DNA from: an uncultured Prevotella sp.
GTDB taxonomy: Bacteria > Bacteroidota > Bacteroidia > Bacteroidales > Bacteroidaceae
NCBI GenBank assembly: GCA_905234355.1
Contig: CAJOHP010000032.1
Coordinates: 10,304 to 27,120 of the forward strand
Direction of reading: 5' to 3'
Length of the DNA: 16,817 bases
A program made the translations under genes and the position numbers. Shown here piece by piece: positions 1 to 7,514 of this stretch. Numbering within the stretch: position 1 is the stretch's first letter; every line of letters starts with the position of its first letter. Under the pieces are notes generated by a model. It was given only the letters and a program-made list of their open reading frames with translations, was not told where the DNA came from and made no database searches.

Positions 1-106
1 CTCATCAGTCGTGTAGCCCGCTACACTCCTTCTTCCACTTACAAAATGGGAACCAAAATAGCTCAGAAATCTGCCAAAGCTAATTAATAGAACCCACCTT
101 TATTAC

Positions 107-146
107 AAAAAAAACAGAATGCTATTGCCCTAAGCATAGCATTCTG
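107..146 (-). terminator. Intrinsic terminator of the ATP synthase operon
   Basis: On the minus strand, an 11-bp perfect stem (arms 136-146 and 115-125, CAGAATGCTAT with its complement) encloses a 10-nt loop. It is followed immediately by eight T residues (complement of A107-A114). It lies 45 nt after the atpG stop codon, where the operon should end. This is a textbook Rho-independent terminator. Bases 1-106 beyond it show no supportable gene. Confidence 0.93.
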
Positions 147-191
147 CTCTGTATTCAAATGTCGCTGGTACATGGCCCGAGCGCCGTCTTG

Positions 192-1160
192 TCAGTTGTT
201 GACCGAGCCACCCACGATATCGAGCAGCTCGCTGGTGATGGCCTGCTGCCTGCTCTTGTTATACTGGAGGTTGAGCTGTCGCAGCAGCTCGTCGGCATTA
301 TCGGTAGCTGTCTGCATGGCCACCATGCGTGCAGCATGCTCAGAGGCGACGCTGTCTAGCAGTGCCGTGTAAAGCATGAGGTGTGCCATCTTCGGCATCA
401 GCTGTGAGAGCACAGTGTTCATGTCGGGTTCCACGATGAAGTTGTCGTTGAGCGGCTTCACCTCGTCGGGGGCCTGCTCGCGCTTGCGCCGGTTTTTCTT
501 CAGGTAGTCCTGCACTTTCTTCGTGACAATGTTGGTGGTGAGGTCTCGCTCATGGTCGCGCTCCAGTTCCTCTTCCAGGTCAATGGGCAGGAAGGTCTTG
601 CTGGTCAGTATCTGCGCCCCTGCGCTCTTGAAGTGGTGATAGATGATCTCTACCTTGTCTATCTCCCCATCGGCAAAGCGCTGGCCCAGCTCCATGGCGA
701 GGTCGATGCACTGTTTGACATTGGGGTGGTCTACCAGCTCATTGATATCGCATCGCACCTGGTAGCCCAGTTTTCGTGCCTTCTCCGACACCTTGCGCCC
801 TATAGGGTAGATGTCGATATTGTCGGGCCCGAGTTCTGCAGCGAGTGCCTGGTGGGCGTTCATCATCATCTTGATGACATTGGAGTTGAATCCGCCACAT
901 AGCGACGAATTGCTGGAGAACACCACAAGGGCGACGCGTTTGACTGGTCTCTCCTGGTCGAAGATAGTCTGTGCCTCCGCCTCGGCTGCGAGAAATGACT
1001 TGAGAATATGCTCAAGCATCGTCTCGTATGGCAGCATGTTCTGTATGGCCACCTGTGCGTGGTGCAACTTCGACGATGCTACCATCTTCATGGCAGAGGT
1101 AATCTTGCGCGTGCTGTTGACCGAGGCGATGCGCCCTTTGATTTCTTTTAGACTAGGCAT
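192..1160 (-). CDS. atpG: F1Fo ATP synthase gamma subunit
   Basis: This is the central rotor stalk of F1, which turns inside the alpha3beta3 head and couples c-ring rotation to ATP synthesis. The N-terminal helix begins MPSLKEIKGRIASV and continues to TSAMKMVASSKL. The C-terminal helix carries the family hallmark ASEHAARMVAMQTATDNA (about 272-289) and ends near ITSELLDIVGG. Both coiled-coil halves are therefore intact. The protein has 322 residues against 287 in E. coli. The extra length is mostly one charged stretch at about residues 200-235 containing KKNRRKREQ, just before the conserved VEPD segment. The start codon lies 9 nt after the atpA stop. This is the last gene of the operon, and a strong terminator follows. 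The identification is secure; the role of the insert is unknown. Confidence 0.97.
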   Translation of the reverse strand: MPSLKEIKGRIASVNSTRKITSAMKMVASSKLHHAQVAIQNMLPYETMLEHILKSFLAAEAEAQTIFDQERPVKRVALVVFSSNSSLCGGFNSNVIKMMMNAHQALAAELGPDNIDIYPIGRKVSEKARKLGYQVRCDINELVDHPNVKQCIDLAMELGQRFADGEIDKVEIIYHHFKSAGAQILTSKTFLPIDLEEELERDHERDLTTNIVTKKVQDYLKKNRRKREQAPDEVKPLNDNFIVEPDMNTVLSQLMPKMAHLMLYTALLDSVASEHAARMVAMQTATDNADELLRQLNLQYNKSRQQAITSELLDIVGGSVNN

Positions 1161-1169
1161 AGGCAGAGG

Positions 1170-2735
1170 TTACTTATATGTCCCGGCAATATCGGCCATG
1201 ACGGTCTCAATCTTCTTGGTTGTCTCATCGTCTATCTTTCCGCTTCCCAGTGTCTCGATGACGTCGGGCGCAGATGTGCGGAGCTTGTCGAGGAACTGCT
1301 CCTGACACTGTCGCACCTTGTCGATGGGCACCTCGCGCATGAGTCCGTGCACGCCGCAGTAGAGTATGGCCACCTGCTCGCCTACGGGCATGGGGCTGTA
1401 CTGCGGCTGAATGAGCAACTGGTTGTTCTTTCGTCCGCGGTCGAGTGTCATGGCTGTCACGGCGTCCATGTCGCTGGAGAATTTGGAGAAAGCCTCCAGT
1501 TCTCGATACTGTGCCTGGTCTATCTTCAGCGTGCCGGCCACTTTCTTCATAGATTTGATCTGTGCCGAGCCACCTACACGGCTGACTGAGATGCCCACGT
1601 TGATGGCAGGACGGAAGCCCTGGTTGAAGAGGTCGCTCTCGAGGAATATCTGCCCGTCGGTGATGGAGATGACGTTTGTCGGGATGTATGCCGACACGTC
1701 GCCCGCCTGTGTCTCGATGATGGGCAGTGCCGTAAGCGATCCTCCACCGCGCACGTGTCCCTTCATGCACTCAGGCAGGTCGTTCATTTGCTCGGCCACC
1801 TCCTGCTGCTCGTTGATCTTGGCGGCACGCTCCAGGAGTCGGCTGTGCAGGTAGAACACATCGCCGGGGTATGCCTCTCGTCCGGATGGTCGTCTCAGGA
1901 TAAGCGACACCTCACGGTAGGCCACAGCCTGTTTTGAGAGGTCGTCGTAGACCACCAGTGCGGGGAATCCCCGGTCACGGAAGTATTCACCGATAGCAGC
2001 TCCTGCAAATGGTGCGTAGTACTGCATGGCGGCAGGGTCGGCAGCGGTGGCCGCCACAATGATGGTATATGGCAATGCGCCGTGCTCCTTGAGGTTCTGC
2101 ACGAGGGCGGCGACGGTCGATGCTTTCTGTCCAATAGCCACGTAGATGCAATAGACGGGCTTTCCTGCCTCATAGAAGCTTTTCTGGTTGATGATGGTGT
2201 CGACTGCGATGGCCGTCTTTCCCGTCTGTCTGTCTCCGATGATCAGCTCTCGCTGTCCTCGTCCGATGGGAATCATCGAGTCGACAGCTTTGAGTCCTGT
2301 CTGCAGCGGTTCCTTCACCGGCTGTCGATAGATCACGCCGGGAGCCTTTCGGTCGAGTGGCATCTCGAAGGCGTTCTTCAGGTCTATATCGCCCTTGCCA
2401 TCGATGGCCTGTCCGAGCGGGTTGATGACGCGTCCCAGCATGTTGTCGTTCACTCGTATGCTGGCGATGCGCCGTGTGCGCTTGACGACCATGCCCTCCT
2501 TGATGCCCGAGGTCTGTCCCAAGAGCACACAGCCCACGTTGTCCTCCTCCAGGTTCATCACGATAAACTCCAAGAGCTCGTTGGCCTCGGCATTGCGCAG
2601 ACCGTAGATGCGTGCCACGCCGTCGGAGACCTGAAGGACGGTTCCCACCTCGTCGAACTTTGCTCCGTCGCTGATGCCCTTCAGCTGTTGGAGAAGGACC
2701 TGGCTGACTTCGCTTGGTTTGATTTTATCTGACAT
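1170..2735 (-). CDS. atpA: F1Fo ATP synthase alpha subunit
   Basis: This is the non-catalytic nucleotide-binding subunit of the F1 head. The Walker A motif GDRQTGKT is at residues 167-174. The sequence SVSRVGGSAQ around R386 carries the arginine finger that reaches into the beta catalytic site. The stretch SLTALPIIETQAGDVSAY is characteristic of the family. The N-terminal crown domain (about 25-95) and the C-terminal helical domain are both present. The 521-residue length is normal. The gene starts 52 nt after the atpH stop, one of the longer gaps in the operon, and ends 9 nt before atpG. Nothing suggests damage or replacement. Confidence 0.98.
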   Translation of the reverse strand: MSDKIKPSEVSQVLLQQLKGISDGAKFDEVGTVLQVSDGVARIYGLRNAEANELLEFIVMNLEEDNVGCVLLGQTSGIKEGMVVKRTRRIASIRVNDNMLGRVINPLGQAIDGKGDIDLKNAFEMPLDRKAPGVIYRQPVKEPLQTGLKAVDSMIPIGRGQRELIIGDRQTGKTAIAVDTIINQKSFYEAGKPVYCIYVAIGQKASTVAALVQNLKEHGALPYTIIVAATAADPAAMQYYAPFAGAAIGEYFRDRGFPALVVYDDLSKQAVAYREVSLILRRPSGREAYPGDVFYLHSRLLERAAKINEQQEVAEQMNDLPECMKGHVRGGGSLTALPIIETQAGDVSAYIPTNVISITDGQIFLESDLFNQGFRPAINVGISVSRVGGSAQIKSMKKVAGTLKIDQAQYRELEAFSKFSSDMDAVTAMTLDRGRKNNQLLIQPQYSPMPVGEQVAILYCGVHGLMREVPIDKVRQCQEQFLDKLRTSAPDVIETLGSGKIDDETTKKIETVMADIAGTYK

Positions 2736-2787
2736 AATTCTTTCTTTTTCCTGTTTCGTTATTTCGCCATAGCGTCCTAACGCATTA

Positions 2788-3324
2788 TTACTTTAGTGCA
2801 TTCAGGATTTCGCGCAGCTTGTTTTGCACGCTGGCATCCATCCTATAGGTGTCGTACTCGAGTATGAAACCGCCGATGATGTCGGGATTCACCTCCGATT
2901 CAAACTCCACTGTCCCTTGAGTGTTGCTGAGCACCATCTGCCGCATATTCATTTCCGCGTCGGAAGTGACAGCCACGGCAGTGGTGAGTTTTCCGCGAAT
3001 GATGTTTTTCTGCTTGCGATAGAGTGTGACGTACGAATTGGCCATGAACTGAATCATGTTCTCCCTGTCTTCCTTGAGAACCAGGTCGATGAAAGCCTTG
3101 GTGAGCTGTGCTGCTTGCTCTCCGCCCACGGCAGTGACGAGCAGCTGCTCCTTCTTTTCCTTGGCCAGCATCGGGTTGTCTATGGTATGCCTGAGCTGCG
3201 GCACCTCGACATAGCACCTGGCCAAGAGCATCATCTGCTGGTACACGGCATCGTCGAGCCCTACGTCTACGGCACTCTTGAGCAATGCCCTCGCATAGCG
3301 GACCGATATGACTCCTATATCCAT
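2788..3324 (-). CDS. atpH: F1Fo ATP synthase delta subunit
   Basis: This subunit (OSCP equivalent) joins the top of the F1 head to the b-subunit peripheral stalk. The N-terminal helical domain starts with ISVRYARALLKSAVDVG, the usual RYA.AL signature. The C-terminal part has the family pattern VNPDIIGGFILEYD (about 148-161), then a final helix ending in LREILNALK. The 178-residue length is normal. It starts 12 nt after atpF and precedes atpA, as in other F-type operons. Its presence argues against an N-ATPase operon, since those usually lack a delta gene. Confidence 0.95.
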   Translation of the reverse strand: MDIGVISVRYARALLKSAVDVGLDDAVYQQMMLLARCYVEVPQLRHTIDNPMLAKEKKEQLLVTAVGGEQAAQLTKAFIDLVLKEDRENMIQFMANSYVTLYRKQKNIIRGKLTTAVAVTSDAEMNMRQMVLSNTQGTVEFESEVNPDIIGGFILEYDTYRMDASVQNKLREILNALK

Positions 3325-3336
3325 ACGTTTACCTTA

Positions 3337-3834
3337 TTATTTATTGAGCGAAGCATCATCCAGCATACGGTTGATGAGATCCATCTGCGCCTGGTTGCCC
3401 TGTAGGTTTTGCCTGAGTATCTTCTCAGCAATCTCGACACTCAGCGTAGCGACCTGCTTGCGAATGTCGGCAATGGCGGCCTTCTTCTCCTGATCGATGG
3501 CCACACGGGCATCGTCAAGCAGTCGGGCCCCTTCCTCGCGTGCTTTGTCCTGGGCTTTCCCTATAATGGCGTCGCGTGTCTCGGCGGCCTCTTTCAGAAT
3601 CTGGGCCTGCCGCTCGCGTGCCTCTTGCAAGATGGATTCACCTTCTTTCTGTATATTGGCCAGACGCTCGTTGGCCTCATGCGCCTTGCGAAGCGAGTCG
3701 TCGATGAAAGCCTTGCGCTCTGCCACCATATTGGTGATAACAGGGAACCCAAACTTCCACAGGACGAACAGCACGACGAAGAACGTCAGAGACATCCAGA
3801 AGAGCAGGCCAGTACTCGGAATCAATAAATCCAT
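3337..3834 (-). CDS. atpF: F1Fo ATP synthase b subunit
   Basis: This is the peripheral stalk subunit that holds the F1 head still against the membrane a subunit. It has one N-terminal membrane helix (about 8-30, rich in F, V and L). A long charged helix (about 38-160) follows, with A, E, K and R spacing typical of the dimeric b coiled coil. The family pattern of fpvI...v.eRk is visible as FGFPVITNMVAERKAFID. The 165-residue length matches bacterial b subunits (about 156-170). There is only one b gene, with no b' copy in the window. It lies 19 nt after atpE and 12 nt before atpH. Confidence 0.95.
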   Translation of the reverse strand: MDLLIPSTGLLFWMSLTFFVVLFVLWKFGFPVITNMVAERKAFIDDSLRKAHEANERLANIQKEGESILQEARERQAQILKEAAETRDAIIGKAQDKAREEGARLLDDARVAIDQEKKAAIADIRKQVATLSVEIAEKILRQNLQGNQAQMDLINRMLDDASLNK

Positions 3835-3853
3835 AGCTGAAACGGCACTTTAA

Positions 3854-4090
3854 TCAGATGCAGAGGAATGCTATCACAGCAGCGAAAAGAGCCACACCCT
3901 CGATAAGGGCAGCAGCCACGATCATGTTTGTGAACAGCTTGCTCATCACCTCGGGCTGACGAGCCATGGCGTCCATGGCCGAACCGCCAATCTTACCAAT
4001 ACCAAGACCTGCACCAATAGCTGCGAGACCTGCGCCTACGGCGGCACCTAACTTTGCAACACCTTCGGCTGCCAATAATGTTGTAATCAT
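3854..4090 (-). CDS. atpE: F1Fo ATP synthase c subunit (proton type)
   Basis: This is the proteolipid that oligomerises into the rotor ring. Two membrane helices (about 11-35 and 53-77) are joined by the conserved RQP loop (44-46), which contacts F1. The ion-carrying carboxylate is E64 in helix 2 (ALIEGVAL). The residue after it is G65, and helix 1 has no glutamine at the sodium-ligand position. I therefore read it as proton-translocating rather than sodium-translocating. Helix 1 has the close-packing pattern GAGLAAIGAGLGIG. The 78-residue length is standard. The gene is preceded by an 87-nt A-rich leader, consistent with the high translation this multi-copy subunit needs. Confidence 0.97.
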   Translation of the reverse strand: MITTLLAAEGVAKLGAAVGAGLAAIGAGLGIGKIGGSAMDAMARQPEVMSKLFTNMIVAAALIEGVALFAAVIAFLCI

Positions 4091-4177
4091 AATGCTAAAA
4101 TGTTTTTTGTTGTTATTGTTTTTTATTAATTCTTTTTTCTGCTTATCATGCTGTCTGTCATAGCATATATATGGGAA
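4091..4177 (-). promoter_or_regulatory. A-rich leader ahead of atpE
   Basis: This 87-nt gap between the atpB stop and the atpE start is the longest in the operon. Read on the minus strand, it holds a small hairpin (ATGCT/AGCAT, arms 4162-4166 and 4148-4152). A long stretch almost without C or G pairing potential follows, rich in AAAAAA and AACAA runs, directly before the start codon. An unstructured A-rich leader is the expected form of a translation enhancer for the c subunit, as known for E. coli atpE. The enhancer role here is inference. Confidence 0.5.
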
Positions 4178-5242
4178 TTATGCCTCATGCCCTTCGGGCT
4201 CCACTCGTGCCAGTCCGATGAACACAGCACTAAGCATGGTGAACACCATGGCCTGAATGAAGCAGACCAGACACTCCAGGCACATCATGAAGACGCTCAT
4301 GACGATGCTCAGAGCCGACATAGAGAGCTGCACAGCGACGGTCTGCGTAGCCACGAGGAAGATGATGCAGGTGATGGCCACGGCAATGGCATGGCCCGCC
4401 ATCATGTTGGCAAAGAGTCGGATCATCAGGGCGAAAGGCTTGGTGAAGATGCCCACAAACTCTATCACGGGGATGATAGGCAGCGGTGCCTTCAGCCACG
4501 TGGGCACATCGGGCCAGAAGATGTCCTTCCAGTAGTGTTTGTTGCCCGAGAACTGTACCACTACAAAGGTGCACAGTGCGAGAAAGAACGTCACGGCAAT
4601 ATTGCCCGTCACGTTGCCCGACCCTGGCGGAAACGGAATAAGCCCCATCACGTTGCAGGTAAAGATAAAGAAGAAGCAGGTGAGCAGGTAGGGAACGTAT
4701 TTCTCATACCCCCTGCCTACGCCGGGTTTGATGATTTCGTCCACCACATACATCACCATCATCTCCACGAAGCCGACGAAGCCTCCCGGCGCCTTGTCCT
4801 GAGCCGTGCGCTTCTTATACCATCGGGCACTGAGCAGGATGCAGCACAGCAGTATGGCCACATTGACAAACATCACTGCTACGGTCTTGGTGACTGAGAG
4901 GTCGAGCACCGGCTGTCCGTGCTCCACTATCTTTCCGGCATTGTCGCCCTGGGTGGCTATGGCCAGCCCATAGGGCCCATGGCGCAGTCCCTGCCCGTCG
5001 GCATGGTGCTCAAACTGCGACGAGCTGAACACATGCCATCCTGTAGAACTGCTGACAATCACCGGCAGCGGAATGACCACGCTGTTGGCGCCCTCGCCCC
5101 AGACGTGCCACTCGTGCGAGTCCTTGATATGCTCCAGCACAACCTCCTTGGCCGAGAAGTCGGCTGCCCTCGCCGTGGCGGGAGCCAGTGCCACAAGCAT
5201 CAGGGCTATGCAGAACAGTCGTTTTATTTGTTCAAGATTCAT
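4178..5242 (-). CDS. atpB: F1Fo ATP synthase a subunit with exported N-terminal extension
   Basis: This is the membrane stator that forms the proton half-channels against the c-ring. The essential arginine is R275 in ALMIRLFANMMAGH, equivalent to E. coli R210. Q330 in CFIQAMVFTML matches E. coli Q252. About five to six membrane helices lie between residues 120 and 345. The protein has 354 residues, about 80 more than E. coli. The extra part is N-terminal: a likely signal sequence (1-27, ending ATARAA), then about 90 residues rich in histidine (H38, H43, H46, H70, H79, H80, H88, H108) that should sit in the periplasm. From memory, long a subunits with a DSHEWH-like motif are usual in Bacteroidota, but I know of no assigned role. 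It starts 12 nt after the small membrane gene. Confidence 0.96.
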   Translation of the reverse strand: MNLEQIKRLFCIALMLVALAPATARAADFSAKEVVLEHIKDSHEWHVWGEGANSVVIPLPVIVSSSTGWHVFSSSQFEHHADGQGLRHGPYGLAIATQGDNAGKIVEHGQPVLDLSVTKTVAVMFVNVAILLCCILLSARWYKKRTAQDKAPGGFVGFVEMMVMYVVDEIIKPGVGRGYEKYVPYLLTCFFFIFTCNVMGLIPFPPGSGNVTGNIAVTFFLALCTFVVVQFSGNKHYWKDIFWPDVPTWLKAPLPIIPVIEFVGIFTKPFALMIRLFANMMAGHAIAVAITCIIFLVATQTVAVQLSMSALSIVMSVFMMCLECLVCFIQAMVFTMLSAVFIGLARVEPEGHEA

Positions 5243-5254
5243 ATTTTCATCGTT

Positions 5255-5530
5255 TTAATGTCTCAGCGAGAGTGTCACTGCCATCATCGCCACATACATC
5301 AGCATGCAGGCTATCGCAAAGCGGATGGCGTCGTCGCGACTGTCGGTCAGAAACACGTAGATACCAACGACGGTAAGTACGAGCATCATGCGCACCGTGG
5401 CCGCGATGAGATAGTAGTGAGGCAGATGGGCGGCCGACCTGGCTTTCACCACGTCGTAGCCCTTCACATAGGCCATTCCCAAGATGGTGAAGAACAGGGC
5501 GAGAAGGAGCAACTCGATAGCCTGCGCCAT
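5255..5530 (-). CDS. Small three-helix membrane protein, AtpI-like by position
   Basis: This 91-residue protein has three predicted membrane helices at about 4-22, 39-61 and 69-88. The second contains an arginine (R47, in AATVRMMLVLTVV), which resembles the R-containing helix of ATP synthase I (AtpI/UncI) proteins. Its place between atpC and atpB is where Bacteroidota carry a small unnamed gene and where N-ATPase operons carry atpQ and atpR. A role in c-ring assembly or Mg2+ handling, as proposed for AtpI, is therefore plausible but inferred from position and topology. The start is well supported: the 15-nt gap after atpC contains a near-perfect GGAGG ribosome binding site 7 nt upstream. It could also be a lineage-specific Fo factor unrelated to AtpI. 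Confidence 0.8.
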   Translation of the reverse strand: MAQAIELLLLALFFTILGMAYVKGYDVVKARSAAHLPHYYLIAATVRMMLVLTVVGIYVFLTDSRDDAIRFAIACMLMYVAMMAVTLSLRH

Positions 5531-5545
5531 GGTTTCCCTCCCCCC
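5531..5545 (-). promoter_or_regulatory. Strong G-rich ribosome binding site of the small membrane gene
   Basis: The whole gap between the atpC stop and the next ATG reads GGGGGGAGGGAAACC on the minus strand. It contains GGAGG with a 7-nt spacer to the start. Strong Shine-Dalgarno sites are uncommon in Bacteroidota, so this one fixes the start and suggests deliberate high translation of the small protein. Confidence 0.7.
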
Positions 5546-5779
5546 CTACTCGTTTATCTCCACGCAGAGCGACACCACGTTCTTCTGCACTTCGACAAAA
5601 CCTCCGAGTATGGCCAACTGCTTCCCGTCGTACTCCACCATGCCTTTCTGCAGTGTGGAGATGATAGGTGCGTGATTGTTCAGTATCTCGAAAGAGCCCT
5701 GTGTGCCAGGCACTTTCACGCTTTCCACCTCACCGTCGAACTCTATCTTCTCTGGCGAAACGATCTTCAGCTTCATCAT
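5546..5779 (-). CDS. atpC: F1Fo ATP synthase epsilon subunit, short form
   Basis: This subunit sits at the base of the gamma stalk and links F1 to the c-ring. The beta-sandwich domain is complete: KIVSPEKIEFDGEVESV opens it, and PGTQGSFEILNNHAPIIS (about 24-41) is the strongest family signature. The protein stops at 77 residues, whereas E. coli epsilon has 139. The C-terminal two-helix arm, which in other bacteria swings up to inhibit ATP hydrolysis, is absent. The stop codon is clean and the next gene follows 15 nt later, so this is a naturally short epsilon rather than a truncation; short forms are known in Bacteroidota and Chlorobi. The gene starts 5 nt after atpD. Confidence 0.95.
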   Translation of the reverse strand: MMKLKIVSPEKIEFDGEVESVKVPGTQGSFEILNNHAPIISTLQKGMVEYDGKQLAILGGFVEVQKNVVSLCVEINE

Positions 5780-5784
5780 AGTCG

Positions 5785-7311
5785 TTATGCTTTAGCTGCC
5801 TCGAGGAGTTTCTTGGCCTTCTCCTTGGCATCTTCTATGGTGCCCACGTTGAGGAAAGCCTGCTCCGGCAGGTCGTCCACCTCGCCGTCGAGTATGGCAT
5901 TGAACCCCCTGATGGTCTCTTCTATAGGCACCATGACGCCCGGCAGTCCTGTGAACTGTGAGGCGACGGCGAAGGGCTGGCTGAGGAATCGCTGCACGCG
6001 GCGTGCACGATTGACGGTCAGTTTGTCCTCGTCGCTCAGCTCGTCCATGCCCAGTATGGCAATGATGTCCTGCAGCTCCTTGTAGCGCTGCAGTATCTCC
6101 TTCACACGCTGAGCGCAGTCGTAGTGCGCCTTGCCCACGATGAGCGGGTCGAGGATGCGCGAGGTGGAGCCCAGCGGGTCTACGGCAGGATAGATGCCCA
6201 GCTCGGCTATCTTACGGTCGAGCACGGTGGTGGCATCGAGATGGGTGAAGGTGGTGGCCGGTGCGGGGTCGGTCAGGTCGTCGGCAGGGACATAAACGGC
6301 TTGCACAGAGGTGATTGAGCCCGTCTTGGTCGAGGTGATTCTCTCCTGCATCGTACCCATCTCCGAGGCCAATGTGGGCTGATATCCCACAGCCGACGGC
6401 ATGCGTCCTAAAAGTGCCGAGACCTCGGATCCAGCCTGCGTGAATCGGAAGATGTTGTCGATGAAGAACAGGATGTCGGCCGCGCCGCCGTCCTTGCCGC
6501 CCCCGTCGCGGAATCCCTCTGCCACTGTCAGTCCCGAGAGAGCCACCGAGGCACGTGCGCCTGGCGGCTCGTTCATCTGTCCGTAGACGAGCGTGGCCTG
6601 GCTCTTCTTCAGTTCCTCAGGGTCTACGAGCGAGAGATCCCACTTGCCTTCATCCATGGCCTTGCGAAACTTCTCGCCATAGCGTATGACGCCCGACTCT
6701 ATCATCTCGCGTATGAGGTCGTTGCCCTCACGTGTGCGCTCGCCCACTCCGGCAAAGACGGAGAAGCCGTTGTGCCCTTTGGCAATGTTGTTGATCAGCT
6801 CCATGATGAGCACCGTCTTTCCCACGCCGGCACCGCCGAAGAGACCAATCTTTCCGCCTTTCATATAGGGTTCGAGCAGGTCGATGACCTTGATGCCCGT
6901 GGCCAGGATCTCCTTCTTCGTCGAGAGCTCCTCGAAGGTGGGAGCCTCGCGATGGATGGGATAGGCCCCCTTCATGTCGAGCTGTTTCATACCGTCGATG
7001 GGCTGACCTATCACATTCAGCATCCGACCCTTAATCTGGTCGCCCGAAGGCATCACGATGGGTGAGCCCAGGGGCACAGCCTCCAGTCCGCGCTGCAGTC
7101 CGTCGGTATTGTCCATGGCCACGCAGCGCACAGTGTCCTCGCCGATGTGCTGCTGCACCTCGACGATGAGCTCTCTGCCCTGGCCACGATCAATGCGGAT
7201 AGCCTCGTAAATCTTCGGCAGCACTTTCTCAGCATCCTGACCCTTCGTGTCGAAATAGATATCAATCACCGGGCCGATAATCTGGGAAATATGTCCTTTA
7301 ATCTGTGACAT
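5785..7311 (-). CDS. atpD: F1Fo ATP synthase beta subunit
   Basis: This is the catalytic subunit of F1, where ADP and phosphate are joined. Walker A GGAGVGKT is at residues 159-166. The catalytic glutamate is E191 in GVGERTREGNDL, equivalent to E. coli E181. The family stretch LLGRMPSAVGYQPTLASEMG follows the Walker B region (ILFFIDNIFRF). The 508-residue length is slightly above the usual 460-480, with small extensions in the N-terminal barrel and elsewhere. It is the first gene of the operon. The start ATG lies about 44 nt after the predicted transcription start from the promoter at 7362-7393. No anomaly is visible. Confidence 0.98.
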   Translation of the reverse strand: MSQIKGHISQIIGPVIDIYFDTKGQDAEKVLPKIYEAIRIDRGQGRELIVEVQQHIGEDTVRCVAMDNTDGLQRGLEAVPLGSPIVMPSGDQIKGRMLNVIGQPIDGMKQLDMKGAYPIHREAPTFEELSTKKEILATGIKVIDLLEPYMKGGKIGLFGGAGVGKTVLIMELINNIAKGHNGFSVFAGVGERTREGNDLIREMIESGVIRYGEKFRKAMDEGKWDLSLVDPEELKKSQATLVYGQMNEPPGARASVALSGLTVAEGFRDGGGKDGGAADILFFIDNIFRFTQAGSEVSALLGRMPSAVGYQPTLASEMGTMQERITSTKTGSITSVQAVYVPADDLTDPAPATTFTHLDATTVLDRKIAELGIYPAVDPLGSTSRILDPLIVGKAHYDCAQRVKEILQRYKELQDIIAILGMDELSDEDKLTVNRARRVQRFLSQPFAVASQFTGLPGVMVPIEETIRGFNAILDGEVDDLPEQAFLNVGTIEDAKEKAKKLLEAAKA

Positions 7312-7361
7312 AAAATCGTTGTTTGTTATTTAAGTTATTCGCTGTATTCTGGATTCTGCTG

Positions 7362-7393
7362 CAAAATTACGAATAATTTTCCTTTCTGCCAAA
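7362..7393 (-). promoter_or_regulatory. Bacteroidota-type promoter for the ATP synthase operon
   Basis: On the minus strand, TTTG (7393-7390) is followed after exactly 20 nt by TAATTTTG (7369-7362). This matches the TTTG / TAnnTTTG pattern recognised by the primary sigma factor of Bacteroidota. Transcription should start near 7355, giving a 5' untranslated leader of about 44 nt before atpD. Confidence 0.85.
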
Positions 7394-7482
7394 GCTTATC
7401 GGCAATTATTTTCTGTTTTCTGCGCAAACGGGTATCGACGAAGGGTGCAAAACAGCTTCAGAAGCATTTTTCGCCGCTTATT

Positions 7483-7514
7483 TTTGGCCGATAACGAAAA
7501 TTGTTGTACTTTTG
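7483..7514 (+). promoter_or_regulatory. Bacteroidota-type promoter for the lacI-like/uxaA unit
   Basis: TTTG (7483-7486), a 20-nt spacer and TACTTTTG (7507-7514) match the Bacteroidota primary promoter pattern. Transcription should start near 7521. The ribosome binding site AAGGAG (7537-7542) is unusually close to the ATG at 7546. The promoter is divergent from the atp promoter, with 89 bp between the two -33 elements. Confidence 0.85.

Noticed and set aside
11..26. GTGTAGC/GCTACAC hairpin at the left edge as a tRNA fragment or terminator
   Set aside because: The spacing does not fit tRNA arms, there is no T-tract, and the 2-nt loop leaves a minor structure.
3854..4090. Sodium-type c-ring
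   Set aside because: Helix 1 lacks the glutamine ligand and the residue after E64 is glycine rather than serine or threonine.
4919..6085. 388-codon plus-strand frame opposite atpB, the small membrane gene, atpC and the end of atpD
   Set aside because: It spans four real genes on the other strand and has no family motif; it is a shadow of their codon use.
192..7311. N-ATPase operon, suggested by atpD-atpC first and a small membrane gene before atpB
   Set aside because: A delta gene (atpH) is present, only one small gene is found, and the c subunit lacks sodium features; this is the usual Bacteroidota F-type operon.
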